DNA of 45,206 bases, taken from assembly GCA_051656645.1 (NCBI GenBank), contig JBOGCH010000016.1, forward strand, positions 1 through 45,206. Direction: 5' to 3'. How positions within the stretch are numbered: position 1 is the first letter of the stretch; every line of letters starts with the position of its first letter. The DNA comes from JBOGCH01 sp051656645. GTDB taxonomy: Bacteria > Bacteroidota > Bacteroidia > Bacteroidales > Marinifilaceae. The position numbers were made by a program, and so were the translations under genes. The notes beneath the pieces are model-generated. The model made no database searches. It was not told the DNA's origin and saw nothing but the letters and a program-made list of their open reading frames with translations. This document shows positions 8,709 through 18,194 of this stretch, in pieces.

Positions 8709-11700
8709 ACTTGTCAGAAAAGGCTTTAAATAATAAAGCTCTTGTCTACTTCATTGTTTTTATTCTTGTTATTGGTGGTATTTATTCTTTTTTCCAAATG
8801 AGTAAATTGGAGGATCCTGCCATTACCGTTAAGCAAGCAATGATAGTTACCATATATCCCGGTGCTTCGGCTCATAAAGTGGAGTTAGAGGTAACGGACG
8901 TGCTGGAAAAAGCAATTCGTACTATGGGCGACTTGGATCATATTGAATCTCGTTCAATGGACGACGTTTCTATGATTATGGTTGAGCTAAAAAGTACAAT
9001 ACCGCCATCACAACTTCAGCAAAAATGGGACATCTTACGTCGTAAGGTCTCGGCAGCCGAATCGCGCTTGCCTCAAGGAGCTCAGGCGCCACTTGTACAT
9101 GACGATTTTGGTAACGTATATGGAATGTTCTATATTATGACCTCTGATGGTATCGAATCAACTTTAATGACAGATTATGCCCAAATGGTAAGACGTTCAT
9201 TACAGGAGATTCCCGGTGTTAGCAGCGTAGTACTTTATGGAGAAGAGAAACCATGCGTAAATGTTGAAATAATACAAGATAAGATAGCCAATTTGGGTAT
9301 CCATCCGGCCGAAATCCTGCTCACACTTAATAAACAAAACCAAAGTGTATATTCGGGCTATTTTGAGAGTGATAATCAACGTATCAAGGTTGAAGTTGAC
9401 GATGCATTCACTTCGCTTGAGAGTATCCGCAATCTATTAATTGCAGGACATGAAGGAGATATGATTCGCCTTGAATCTATTGCCAATGTAACACGTGGTT
9501 ATGTAACACCTCGTCGTCAAGGAGTAAAGTATGACGATATAAACGGAATTGCTATATCAATAGCAATGGACGATGGAGAAAATGTTTTAAAATTGGGCGA
9601 ACAAGTTGAAGCACGTTTAGCACAATTACAAGGCTCAACAATCCCTGTTGGAATTGATTTTAAAAAGGTTTCCTTCCAGCCCCAATTGGTACAGAATGCC
9701 ATTAATGTGTTCATGATAAACCTTATAGAAAGTGTTGTCATTGTTATTCTTGTTATAATGCTTGCCATGGGATTCCGTAGTGGTTACATTATTGGAATGA
9801 ATTTAATCATTGTGGTACTTGGATCCCTTTTGGTTCTTTTCATGATGAAGGGGACTCTACAACGTGTTTCTTTAGCATCATTTATTGTGGCTATGGGTAT
9901 GCTGGTTGATAATGCCATAGTGATAGTGGATGGTATTATGGTTGATATGCGTAGAGGAATGGACCGTAGGAAGTCTCTTGTGAATATAGCAGCTCAAACA
10001 GCAACTCCTCTTTTAGGGGCAACTGCTATTGGTGTATTGACATTTTTACCTATCTTCCTATCGCCCGATACCACAGGAGAGTATGTAAAGGACTTATTTA
10101 TAGTCCTTGCCGTATCGCTATTCTTAAGTTGGATATTAGCACTAATCTATTGCCCCATACAGGCATCTAGAAGTTTAAAAGCCGATCCTAATGCAATTAC
10201 AGATGAGGAGTTATACCAAAGGCCAATTTATCGGTACTTTCGTAACACATTGCGTTTTGCTCTCAATAATAGAGGTGCTGTGATTTTGTCAACGTTACTG
10301 TTACTTTGTCTCAGTATATTTGCATTTCGTTTTGTAAAACAGGGTTTCTTTCCAGACTTAAGTTACACACAGCTGTACATTGAATATAAACTCCCATATG
10401 GAACGAGTTCCAATAAAGTGGTAGAGGACTTGGACTCAATATCCAATTACTTAATGAGAAGGGCAGATATTGAACATGTAACAACAAGTCTAGGCGGGAC
10501 ACCATCACGCTATAATCTTGTACGTACTGTTCCTGAGCCGGACATGAACTATGGAGAATTAATTGTTGATTTTACATCGGCCGAGCATCTAAAGAATAGC
10601 TTTGAAGAACTTCAGCGCTACCTAGAGGATCATTATCCGGATGCTTTTGTACGTTTAAAACGCTATAACCTAATGTATAAGGATTTTCCTGTACAGTTCC
10701 AGATATCCGGTCCCGATCCAGAGGTGCTAAGAAATCTGTGTGCACAAGTGGAACAGTTTATGACGGATGAGCCATCGGCTATGCTGGTTAAGAATAATTG
10801 GAGCGATGAGGTTCCAATATTGACCGTTTGTTATAATCAAATTCTAGCCAGAGAGGCATCTTTGTCGCGTAGTGATGTCGGCATGTCACTTCTTTCTGCA
10901 ACAGACGGATTACCCGTGGGAAGCTATTTTGAAGGAGTCCACTCATTACCAATTTACCTAAAAAGTGTAGACAGTAATGGAGAGTTGCTCGAAGAGTTGA
11001 ATAATGTTCCTGTATGGAGTATGGTTCCTTCCATTAATGGTGTTTCTAAAAACGATGTTACGCAACTACTTACAGGTAAATTAAAAAGAGAAGATATTAT
11101 TGAAAAGGTAATAGGTTCAACCCCACTAAACCAGGTTGCTCCACAAATTAAACTAAATTGGCGTACCCCTATTGTTCGTCGATATGACGGACAACGCGCA
11201 ATTAGTGCGCAGTGTAATGCTCGTCCCGGATATACGGCGAACGACGTAAGGAAAGCACTTTTAGACAAAGTGGCATCGCTGGATATTCCAGTTGGATATT
11301 CTACAATGTGGCAAGGCGAGTACCAAGCAAGTGAAAAAAGTAAGAAATATTTATTTGGTAAAATACCAATAGCCATTATTCTTACCATTGGAATCTTAGT
11401 TGCCTTATTTAAGGATTTCAAGAAACCTACTATGATACTTCTATGTTTGCCGCTTGCAATGATTGGTATCGTATTTGGAATGTTGATAGCCGGTAAAGAG
11501 TTTGGTTTTGTTGCTATTGTGGGTATGTTGGGACTTATAGGAATGATGATAAAGAATGGAGTTGTGCTTGTTGATGAGGTCGATTCTCAAATAGCCTCAG
11601 GGAAAGATGCATACATGTCAATTATTGATGCTACCTCCTCGCGTTTACGTCCAGTGGTATTGGCTGCTTTGACTACAATATTAGGAATGTTACCGTTAAT

Positions 11701-11878
11701 CAACGATGATATGTTTGGCTCATTGGCAGTAACAATTATGAGTGGATTGTTAATGGGAACCGGAATTACGTTACTATTCCTGCCGGTACTTTATTCTCTA
11801 TTTTTCAAGATAAAAGAAACTAAAAAACATAATGAAAAGAATACTAATCCTATTCCTGTTAGTTATCAGGATTGTTAA
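8705..11878 (+). CDS. RND-family efflux pump (AcrB/HAE1-like permease)
   Basis: 1057 residues, full length for the AcrB family, with the expected layout: a first membrane helix at 14-32, two large periplasmic loops, and 12 membrane helices. The proton-relay helix reads GMLVDNAIVIVDG with Asp402 followed by Asn403 where AcrB has a second Asp, a change common in distant RND branches. The helix carrying the AcrB Lys940 equivalent is also kept (MMIKNGVVLVDE). It is a proton-driven exporter of unknown substrates, acting with the adaptor upstream and the TolC protein downstream. The reading frame overlaps the adaptor by 4 bases and the TolC gene by 47 bases. Confidence 0.93.
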   Translation: MNLSEKALNNKALVYFIVFILVIGGIYSFFQMSKLEDPAITVKQAMIVTIYPGASAHKVELEVTDVLEKAIRTMGDLDHIESRSMDDVSMIMVELKSTIPPSQLQQKWDILRRKVSAAESRLPQGAQAPLVHDDFGNVYGMFYIMTSDGIESTLMTDYAQMVRRSLQEIPGVSSVVLYGEEKPCVNVEIIQDKIANLGIHPAEILLTLNKQNQSVYSGYFESDNQRIKVEVDDAFTSLESIRNLLIAGHEGDMIRLESIANVTRGYVTPRRQGVKYDDINGIAISIAMDDGENVLKLGEQVEARLAQLQGSTIPVGIDFKKVSFQPQLVQNAINVFMINLIESVVIVILVIMLAMGFRSGYIIGMNLIIVVLGSLLVLFMMKGTLQRVSLASFIVAMGMLVDNAIVIVDGIMVDMRRGMDRRKSLVNIAAQTATPLLGATAIGVLTFLPIFLSPDTTGEYVKDLFIVLAVSLFLSWILALIYCPIQASRSLKADPNAITDEELYQRPIYRYFRNTLRFALNNRGAVILSTLLLLCLSIFAFRFVKQGFFPDLSYTQLYIEYKLPYGTSSNKVVEDLDSISNYLMRRADIEHVTTSLGGTPSRYNLVRTVPEPDMNYGELIVDFTSAEHLKNSFEELQRYLEDHYPDAFVRLKRYNLMYKDFPVQFQISGPDPEVLRNLCAQVEQFMTDEPSAMLVKNNWSDEVPILTVCYNQILAREASLSRSDVGMSLLSATDGLPVGSYFEGVHSLPIYLKSVDSNGELLEELNNVPVWSMVPSINGVSKNDVTQLLTGKLKREDIIEKVIGSTPLNQVAPQIKLNWRTPIVRRYDGQRAISAQCNARPGYTANDVRKALLDKVASLDIPVGYSTMWQGEYQASEKSKKYLFGKIPIAIILTIGILVALFKDFKKPTMILLCLPLAMIGIVFGMLIAGKEFGFVAIVGMLGLIGMMIKNGVVLVDEVDSQIASGKDAYMSIIDATSSRLRPVVLAALTTILGMLPLINDDMFGSLAVTIMSGLLMGTGITLLFLPVLYSLFFKIKETKKHNEKNTNPIPVSYQDC

Positions 11879-13184
11879 TACTGGTATTGCTCAACAACTG
11901 TTATCTGTTGAGCAATGCCGCGCTATGGCGTTGGAAAATAGCAAACAAATAGATATGGCTACCAAACAACTACAGCGCCAACAACTCAATGTAAAAGCTA
12001 TGCGGGCAAACTTCTTGCCTAAGGTAAGTGCATCGGGATTGTATATGTATAACCAGAAGTCGTTGGATTACACGTTAACTGGAGGAAAATTACCCATATT
12101 CTCCATAACAGACAACGGAGTAGTTCCTTTTCCGGGTTTTACTGGAATGCCGGACATTGATTTTAATATTGATTTAAAAGGGGTTTACCATATCGGGGTT
12201 AATGTTGAGCAACCTATTTATATGGGAGGACGCGTGCGTACAGGCTTGCAAATGGCTAAAATTGGAAAGAAGTTAGCAACTTCAGCTGTAAGTAAGCAAA
12301 AAGACGAGATAATTTTGGAAGTGGAAAAGGCGTATTGGCAATTAGTCCAAGTGCGTCAAAAACTTATTCTTGCTGCAAGATATGAAGAAACGGTAAATCA
12401 GGTTCTTCAAACAGTTCAATCCGCTGAAAGTGTTGGAATGAGCATAGAAAATAATGTACTTAGAGTGCAAGTAAAATGTAACGAAGCCTCATTGAAAAAA
12501 GAAAAGGCTGAGCATGGGGTGCAGTTGGCACAAATGAATCTTTGCCGACTTATAGGAGTTCCTTCTTACTCGGAGATTATTACTGTTGACGAGTTTCCCC
12601 AGGTGCTTATGCCGGCGGATATTAATAGTTATGAAAAACGTCCGGAATATCAATTAATGACACAACAAATAGAGTTGCAAAATAAGCAAGTAGCATTACA
12701 ACGTGCGGATAATTTACCACAGTTAGGCGCGCGTGTAGGATATGGTTATGGCGGAGGCATGGAGATTAACGGAGAGGAGTTGCGCCAAGCATCTCTAAAT
12801 GCCATGGCTACATTAGCGGTTCCCGTGTTTCATTGGAATCAGGGACGCAATAAAGTAAAAATGGCGAAACTAGAGCAACAAATTGTTGAAACAAACAGAG
12901 AACATTATATTGAATTAATGGAGCTGGAAATCCGTTCTGCCTTTTTAGACATTCAATCGGGAATTAGCCAAGTAACACTCGCTGAAAAATCGTTGACCCA
13001 AGCCTCGGAAAATATGCGTGTATCGCAAGATAGATATGACGTAGGCAAAGAAATCCTGTCAGACCTATTAGAGTCGCAAACCCAGTGGCAACAGGCATGG
13101 AGTGAACTTATAGATGCAAAAACCCAATTACTAATTAGTAGGGCCGTATATCTGAAAAGTATTGGGGAGTTATCTCAGCAGTAA
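11832..13184 (+). CDS. TolC-family outer-membrane efflux channel
   Basis: 450 residues with a signal peptide (residues 1-20, ending IAQQ). Two internal repeats of long amphipathic helices, rich in Gln, Lys and Glu, and an outer-membrane strand segment match the outer-membrane efflux protein family. The C-terminal repeat includes the usual SQDRYDVGKEILSDLLESQ-type block near 395. It would form the trimeric exit duct for the RND pump encoded just upstream. The start codon lies 47 bases inside the pump gene in another frame, so translation is probably coupled. No terminator is seen directly after the stop; transcription would pass through the 11-bp-unit element before reaching the hairpin at 13472. 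Confidence 0.92.
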   Translation: MKRILILFLLVIRIVNTGIAQQLLSVEQCRAMALENSKQIDMATKQLQRQQLNVKAMRANFLPKVSASGLYMYNQKSLDYTLTGGKLPIFSITDNGVVPFPGFTGMPDIDFNIDLKGVYHIGVNVEQPIYMGGRVRTGLQMAKIGKKLATSAVSKQKDEIILEVEKAYWQLVQVRQKLILAARYEETVNQVLQTVQSAESVGMSIENNVLRVQVKCNEASLKKEKAEHGVQLAQMNLCRLIGVPSYSEIITVDEFPQVLMPADINSYEKRPEYQLMTQQIELQNKQVALQRADNLPQLGARVGYGYGGGMEINGEELRQASLNAMATLAVPVFHWNQGRNKVKMAKLEQQIVETNREHYIELMELEIRSAFLDIQSGISQVTLAEKSLTQASENMRVSQDRYDVGKEILSDLLESQTQWQQAWSELIDAKTQLLISRAVYLKSIGELSQQ

Positions 13185-13281
13185 ATATTTTCTTTGTATG
13201 GTAATGTCAACTGGCTTATGTCAAGAAATTAGCTACCTGAATAGGTAAAATTGCACAACAACTGTCCTTATACCTGTTAAG

Positions 13282-13375
13282 GGTTTCGACTAGGTTACGA
13301 CTAGGTTTCGACTACTATTGGGGGATGATAGTAGTCGAAACCTAGTCGTAACCCAATGGTAACCTAGTAGAAACC
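13282..13375. repeat. Hairpin made of tandem 11-bp units (element A)
   Basis: Three head-to-tail 11-bp units (GGTTTCGACTA, GGTTACGACTA, GGTTTCGACTA; 13282-13314) are followed by CTAT, a 9-base loop TGGGGGATG (13319-13327), ATAG, and four reverse-complement units (TAGTCGAAACC, TAGTCGTAACC, CAATGGTAACC, TAGTAGAAACC; 13332-13375). Bases 13293-13318 and 13328-13353 form a perfect 26-bp stem. No ORF is convincing here. The 361-base gap between tolC and the next gene holds only this element and the terminator at 13472. I do not recognise the element. Confidence 0.85.
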
Positions 13376-13471
13376 CACAGGAGGAGTAATTGTTGCATGG
13401 AATTTGGGTGCGAGCGCAACAAACTGTGAAAAAGCATTGTATAGAGTTATCACCTCAAGATTACATAATGA

Positions 13472-13504
13472 AAAAGGGATGGAAATTATTATTCCATCCC
13501 TTTT
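13472..13504. terminator. Bidirectional terminator between convergent units
   Basis: AAAAGGGATGGAA (13472-13484) pairs perfectly with TTCCATCCCTTTT (13492-13504) over a 7-base loop. A and T runs flank both sides, so it can end both the efflux operon (plus) and the phosphotransferase gene (minus). Confidence 0.85.
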
Positions 13505-13545
13505 CTATAATTATAATATATCCGCATTTGGATAACCTATTAAAC

Positions 13546-15369
13546 TTATTTGGTAATCTCGTCAATGCGTTGCAAATATGCTTTAAACAAATCAACAGGC
13601 ATATCGGTAGTATCTGTCACGAATTCCTTCGATTTAATATTGTAATTCATTGTTCCTTTTGGAGTTACCGCGCAAGCAGCGTCTGAATAGCTATAAAATG
13701 CAAATTCAGCACCCGGTTGATTGGATAATAAGTTCTTGCTGAACATGTAATTGGAGTAATTAAGCCCCAATTGCCCAAGTAGGGTTGCTACCATGTCTGT
13801 TTGTGAACCTATGCGCTCAATTTTAGTACCTGGTTGCGATATAACTCCACCGGTAAATATTAGCGGAATTTTATACATTAGTGGCGATGTAGGCTCTAAA
13901 TTGCCTATATGTCTTGTTCCATGATCTGCCATTAATACAAACAGTGTATTATCCCAAATTCCAGACTCTTTGCATTTTTCAATAAAGTTGCCTAAGCATT
14001 TATCGCTATAGTGAATAGCATTTAAAAACTTACTTTCTCTGCTATCACCCAGAATGACAGGTTCCATTGGTACATCAAAAGGTTCATGGCTACTCATATT
14101 AAATGCCATGAATAACGATGGAGATTGACTTTGCTTTATATCATCAAATAATCTGTCAAACATATATTCATCATGTACACCCCATTTAAAGCGGTTTTTG
14201 ATGGCTTCTCCATTAAAATCGTTCTCTGTAATTATATTCTGGAATCTCATCGTTGTGTAAGAACGGAAAGAGCCAAAATTAAGGTCGCCTGCATAGTAAA
14301 AATGAGTATTGTACCCTTCTTTTTCCAAATCTTTTGGTAATGAAGGATAACTCATTGTTTTAGCTGGATATTTTATAATGGCAATATCCGGATGAGATGG
14401 GATTGCACTGATAGCAGCAACTAATCCTCGGTCTGATCGCCCTGCAGTAGCATAAATATTAGTGAATAGTACGCCCTCTTGTGCAAGTTGATCTAAGTTA
14501 GGGGTTATTCCTCTTTGTCCGCCAAGACTTTCAATGGCATTTGCCGTAAAGCTTTCCAGCAAAAGAAAAACGATATTTGGACGTTGAGAGTTAATAATAG
14601 CCTGACTATTAGGACAAGTTTTTATGGACTGAGACAATAGTGTCGATGCAATATCGTGCTCCATAAAACGGAAGTTATTTTTTTGTTTCTTTATGTGGCT
14701 AAGCTCATAGATAAAGTTCCATACCGGGTTAACTGCACACTGATTTGCATAGATATTTGTGGGATGAAAGTAGACAAAACTACTGTTCATAGGCGCTACA
14801 TTAAAGCCGCCGCGAATTGGGAGGAACATGAGCCCACCAAGAAGTAAATAAACAATGGCTTCTTTATAATTACGTTCTTTATAGTATAATGAATCAATTA
14901 TCCAATGCTTATATAAATAAAAGGCTCCTCCTACAGAAGTTAGCATAAGTACAAAAAGTGCTATTGCCAAGGATATTGGAGTTGAGGCCATGGCAGCTGC
15001 AGGTGTCTTTATGTAGGATAGGGGAGTAGTATCCATATGGAAGCCCCAGTTACTAAATAACTCCAGATTCACTGTTGTAACGGAACAAAAGAAAAGCAAT
15101 AACACTACGGTTAGGACCATGTATACATATCGCATAATGCGAGGCTTTAACCATATTGATGCTATCATTAGTACACTAAATAGCAGCATAATGTAGGCTC
15201 CTAGCGATAAATCCATTCTAAGTCCCTTGCGGAATATCATATAGACCTCACTACGTTGTAACAAAGAGGTCTGCTCACTTTGGTAAAACAAAAAGAGCAC
15301 TCTTGCCATTATCGACAAACACATCCAGAAGATGTATGTTTTAAATAGAAATAATAGTTTAGATCTCAT
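13546..15369 (-). CDS. LTA-synthase-like membrane phosphotransferase (alkaline phosphatase superfamily)
   Basis: 607 residues: about five membrane helices in the first 200 residues, then an extracytoplasmic sulfatase-fold domain. The domain opens with NIVFLLLESFTANAIESLGG, where the Glu is a metal ligand, then has a GRSDRG segment in place of the catalytic Thr/Ser region, and later MADHGTRH with the metal-binding Asp-His. This is the LtaS/MdoB family, which transfers phosphoglycerol or phosphoethanolamine groups to lipids, glycans or lipid A. Bacteroidota do not make Gram-positive teichoic acid, so an envelope phosphotransfer role is inferred and the acceptor is unknown. The gene follows dnaB by 20 bases and may be read with it. 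Confidence 0.87.
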   Translation of the reverse strand: MRSKLLFLFKTYIFWMCLSIMARVLFLFYQSEQTSLLQRSEVYMIFRKGLRMDLSLGAYIMLLFSVLMIASIWLKPRIMRYVYMVLTVVLLLFFCSVTTVNLELFSNWGFHMDTTPLSYIKTPAAAMASTPISLAIALFVLMLTSVGGAFYLYKHWIIDSLYYKERNYKEAIVYLLLGGLMFLPIRGGFNVAPMNSSFVYFHPTNIYANQCAVNPVWNFIYELSHIKKQKNNFRFMEHDIASTLLSQSIKTCPNSQAIINSQRPNIVFLLLESFTANAIESLGGQRGITPNLDQLAQEGVLFTNIYATAGRSDRGLVAAISAIPSHPDIAIIKYPAKTMSYPSLPKDLEKEGYNTHFYYAGDLNFGSFRSYTTMRFQNIITENDFNGEAIKNRFKWGVHDEYMFDRLFDDIKQSQSPSLFMAFNMSSHEPFDVPMEPVILGDSRESKFLNAIHYSDKCLGNFIEKCKESGIWDNTLFVLMADHGTRHIGNLEPTSPLMYKIPLIFTGGVISQPGTKIERIGSQTDMVATLLGQLGLNYSNYMFSKNLLSNQPGAEFAFYSYSDAACAVTPKGTMNYNIKSKEFVTDTTDMPVDLFKAYLQRIDEITK

Positions 15370-15389
15370 TAAATAATAATAGTTATGAA

Positions 15390-16946
15390 TTAAAATGGCG
15401 CATTGCCATTATCAAATCCCTGTCCAGAATTTCCAAAACCGGCATCCAATGCAGGTAAATCCTCATTCATTTTAGAACCGAATATTTGTGTAGTGACTTC
15501 GTCCTCTTGGTGAGCACTGTTCATAGAACTGCTCATAAACGGTGACGTAGTCTCAATATCGCAGAATTGTGTCAACTCTCCACGGAAGCGTAGACGAATC
15601 TCTCCAACCTCACCATTACGGTGTTTGGCTATAATGATATCGGCTAGTCCTCTCAAATCATTTCCCTCGTTATCCGTCATAATGCCGTATTTCTCAGGAC
15701 GGTGGATAAATAAGACCATATCCGCATCCTGCTCAATTGCTCCGGATTCACGTAAGTCTGATAGCATAGGTTTCTTTGCATCCCCGGTACGAAGTTCAAC
15801 ACCACGGTTAAGCTGAGAAAGTGCAATAACCGGAATATTTAATTCTTTTGCAATAATCTTCAACTGACGTGAAATCATACTTACTTCCTGCTCTCTATTT
15901 CCGCGCATATCTCCTCCCGCATTCATAAGCTGAAGGTAGTCAATGACAATGGCCTGAATATCATATTTCTGCTTTAGACGTCTACATTTAGCACGTAATT
16001 CAAAAATAGAAAGTCCAGGGGTATCATCAACCAAAATAGGTGCGTTAATTAGTGCTTTGATACGGCTGTGTAATTGTTGCCATTCGTCCTTGCTTAGCTT
16101 ACCTGTTTTGATTTTCTCCGATCCTAATTCGGTTTCTGAGGCAATTAAACGGTTCACTAACTGTACAGATGACATCTCTAAGGAGAATATGGCTATGGGC
16201 AAGTTATTTGCCACTGCAATATTTCTTGCCATAGAAAGTACAAATGCCGTTTTTCCCATAGCGGGACGTGCGGCAATAATAATAAGGTCAGATGGCTGCC
16301 ATCCCTTAGTAACGTCATCAAGTGCGTTGAAACCCGAAGGAACACCGCTAATACCATCACTTTTCAGGGCTGCGGCTTCAATTCCCTTTATGGCTTCGTC
16401 AATAATAGACGAGATCTCGGAAGTATCTTTTTTGATAGTGCCATCAGCAATATCAAAAACGGACTTCTGAGCCTTATCCATCAAGTCCGAGACATCTGTT
16501 GATTCATCAAACGCCATGTTTTGAATCTCGGTGCAGGCCGTGATTAAACGACGTTGAATATATTTTTGAAGAATAATCTTTACGTGAAACTCTATATGTG
16601 CTGCAGATGCAACGCGAGATGTTAGTTGCGATAGGTAGTAATATCCTCCCACTTGTTCTAGCTCTCCGCTACTTTTTAATAATTCACTAACTGTAAGTAA
16701 ATCGATAGGATCACTGTTAGCGAAAAGTTTCTGCACAGCTCTAAAAATACGTTGGTGGGCATCTTTATAAAAAACGTCCGGTTGAAGTAAATCACCTACC
16801 AATGTAAAGGCATCCTTTTCCAGCATCAATGCGCCCAGAATAGCCTCTTCAAGATCAGTAGCCTGAGGTGGAAGCTTTCCATATTCCGCTTGTATTTCAT
16901 TATTTGCTGCTGTATTATTGGACACACCTGCCATTTTCTTCGCCAT
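15390..16946 (-). CDS. dnaB: Replicative DNA helicase DnaB
   Basis: 518 residues from the ATG at 16944-16946. The N-terminal primase-binding helical domain begins at LPPQATDLEEAILGALMLEKD; the RecA-like motor has Walker A ARPAMGKTA (near residue 224), a Walker B hydrophobic stretch ending VIDYLQLM, an SQLNRGVE motif and the C-terminal DADMVLFIHRPE block. It unwinds DNA ahead of the replication fork as a hexamer. No intein is present. The open frame continues 14 codons upstream, but those residues overlap the hairpin at 16979-17009 and lack family similarity, so the internal ATG was chosen. A low-complexity Gly/Asn tail (GNSGQGFDNGNAPF) closes the protein, as in other Bacteroidota. Confidence 0.95.
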   Translation of the reverse strand: MAKKMAGVSNNTAANNEIQAEYGKLPPQATDLEEAILGALMLEKDAFTLVGDLLQPDVFYKDAHQRIFRAVQKLFANSDPIDLLTVSELLKSSGELEQVGGYYYLSQLTSRVASAAHIEFHVKIILQKYIQRRLITACTEIQNMAFDESTDVSDLMDKAQKSVFDIADGTIKKDTSEISSIIDEAIKGIEAAALKSDGISGVPSGFNALDDVTKGWQPSDLIIIAARPAMGKTAFVLSMARNIAVANNLPIAIFSLEMSSVQLVNRLIASETELGSEKIKTGKLSKDEWQQLHSRIKALINAPILVDDTPGLSIFELRAKCRRLKQKYDIQAIVIDYLQLMNAGGDMRGNREQEVSMISRQLKIIAKELNIPVIALSQLNRGVELRTGDAKKPMLSDLRESGAIEQDADMVLFIHRPEKYGIMTDNEGNDLRGLADIIIAKHRNGEVGEIRLRFRGELTQFCDIETTSPFMSSSMNSAHQEDEVTTQIFGSKMNEDLPALDAGFGNSGQGFDNGNAPF

Positions 16947-16978
16947 ATCTATTTTAAATTTTATCTGTTTCAAACATA

Positions 16979-17009
16979 TAACTCGCAAAAGTAATAATTT
17001 TGCGAGTTA
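16979..17009. promoter_or_regulatory. 12-bp inverted repeat upstream of dnaB
   Basis: TAACTCGCAAAA (16979-16990) and TTTTGCGAGTTA (16998-17009) are perfectly complementary across GTAATAA. On the minus strand the second arm contains TACTTTTG, a fit to the -7 box TAnnTTTG, about 40 bases before the dnaB ATG; no matching -33 box is seen at normal spacing. It could be a repressor site over the dnaB promoter or a 5' mRNA hairpin. Confidence 0.45.
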
Positions 17010-17020
17010 ACACCTACTTT

Positions 17021-17043
17021 AAATAAGGCAAATAACCTTATTT
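17021..17043 (-). terminator. Weak terminator overlapping the DUF4105 stop codon
   Basis: AAATAAGG (17021-17028) and CCTTATTT (17036-17043) form an 8-bp stem with a 7-base loop; the stop codon at 17038 lies inside the stem. The following minus-strand sequence is only moderately T-rich, so termination may be partial and dnaB could still be co-transcribed. Confidence 0.45.
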
Positions 17044-18189
17044 TTTTCGCGCTATTAGCATAGAACTGTTAAATAATAATAGCGCAATAATTGGCATAGT
17101 GGAAAGCGATACTCCCGGAAATAGGAAATACCAAATACAAAGTGTAATAGCTTGCAATGCGCTATACGCAACTAGATACCATTTTACCCATTTAAAAAGT
17201 TGCCTACGCATTATTACTAGAGGAAGGAACATATTGAGTGGTACTGCCCATAATAAATTCCAGTTTGGTGAGGTCATTGGGTGTAAGGTAAAGTAGCTTA
17301 GAAAAAGCATTAACCATCCCAATGCACCAGAGGATACATAGAGAATACATGATATTGTATTAATTATCCATGCGTCTTTAAAGTAAAAAAGAATAAGACT
17401 TATTAGTATTGCACATATTGAAAATACCGTATAGGGTGTTTTGTACCATGTGGGTACTGATAGTTGGGTTCCTGAGTTGTAAAGCATTGTACGTTCCTTA
17501 ACAAGTAGCTTGTCATTGTAACGGGCAGAATCTAAACCATACATAAAATAATCAGGAAGAAACATGTATTGGTAGGGTGTTGCCTTACGCATTCCGGATT
17601 GTCCCAGAATTGTGTGAATGCCCCATTGTGACCATGGCGCATAATCTAAGTATTGATCAAGCAAATTCCAAAAGGAGTAATTTTTGTTTTCTAATTTCCA
17701 TGCAATTGCGGGTAAAGTATTCTCTACAATAATATCTCTACTGCGAGTAGTGCAATTGTCAAACAGGAAGTTATAGAGATACTCTCTGTTCTCCGGTTTT
17801 AAATTATCAAGTAACCCTGTCCAAACACGTTGTTTTGACAGGGAATCAAGTTCTAAGGTTTGACTCCATACTGTTCTTCGTTCTTCTACGTATGAAGCAT
17901 AAAACCCTGCGTATCTTGCAACTGTGAGTTGATAGGGTAATAATCCTTTAATATACTTTAAATAAAAATTATCTGTTCGGAAGTCGAACGTTCCGTAATT
18001 AAAAACAATATCTAAATTTTGCTCCGGATCTGTTACACGTATGGCGGTATGCCCAAATAAGGAGTATAGTTCCTCGCCGGGATCGCATGTAAGTACGGAG
18101 ATTTGTGCTTCACTTCCTAAAACGGCATTTTCACTATATCCCGATACGGCGGAAAGAAGAAATAGAATACTTAATATAATGTTTTTCAT
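17038..18189 (-). CDS. DUF4105-domain membrane protein
   Basis: 383 residues from the ATG at 18187-18189. A signal peptide (to about residue 20) precedes a domain matching DUF4105 (PF13387): SVLTCDPGEELYSLFGHTAIRV near residue 31, a FNYGTFDF segment, and FLFDNCTTRSRD near 140 with conserved Asn-Cys-Thr-Thr. The Cys, His and Asn/Asp residues suggest a papain-like or NlpC/LRAT-type fold, but no activity is proven. The C-terminal third holds four or five membrane helices. A TTG codon at 18198 extends the frame by three codons and overlaps truA's stop; the ATG is preferred because it gives a clean signal peptide. It follows truA closely and is likely co-transcribed. Confidence 0.85.
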   Translation of the reverse strand: MKNIILSILFLLSAVSGYSENAVLGSEAQISVLTCDPGEELYSLFGHTAIRVTDPEQNLDIVFNYGTFDFRTDNFYLKYIKGLLPYQLTVARYAGFYASYVEERRTVWSQTLELDSLSKQRVWTGLLDNLKPENREYLYNFLFDNCTTRSRDIIVENTLPAIAWKLENKNYSFWNLLDQYLDYAPWSQWGIHTILGQSGMRKATPYQYMFLPDYFMYGLDSARYNDKLLVKERTMLYNSGTQLSVPTWYKTPYTVFSICAILISLILFYFKDAWIINTISCILYVSSGALGWLMLFLSYFTLHPMTSPNWNLLWAVPLNMFLPLVIMRRQLFKWVKWYLVAYSALQAITLCIWYFLFPGVSLSTMPIIALLLFNSSMLIARKK

Positions 18190-18194
18190 AAATC

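Noticed and set aside
10954..11421. 155-residue antisense frame inside the RND pump gene
   Set aside because: Overlaps a well-supported RND permease and has no recognisable features.
13282..13375. CRISPR array
   Set aside because: Units are 11 bp, directly adjacent without spacers, and half are inverted; no cas gene is nearby.
13390..13686. Plus-strand 98-residue frame
   Set aside because: It runs through the terminator at 13472 and the end of the phosphotransferase gene in antisense, and has no family resemblance.
16947..16988. 14-codon N-terminal extension of DnaB
   Set aside because: Its bases overlap the inverted repeat and likely promoter; known DnaB proteins do not carry this lead, and the internal ATG fits.
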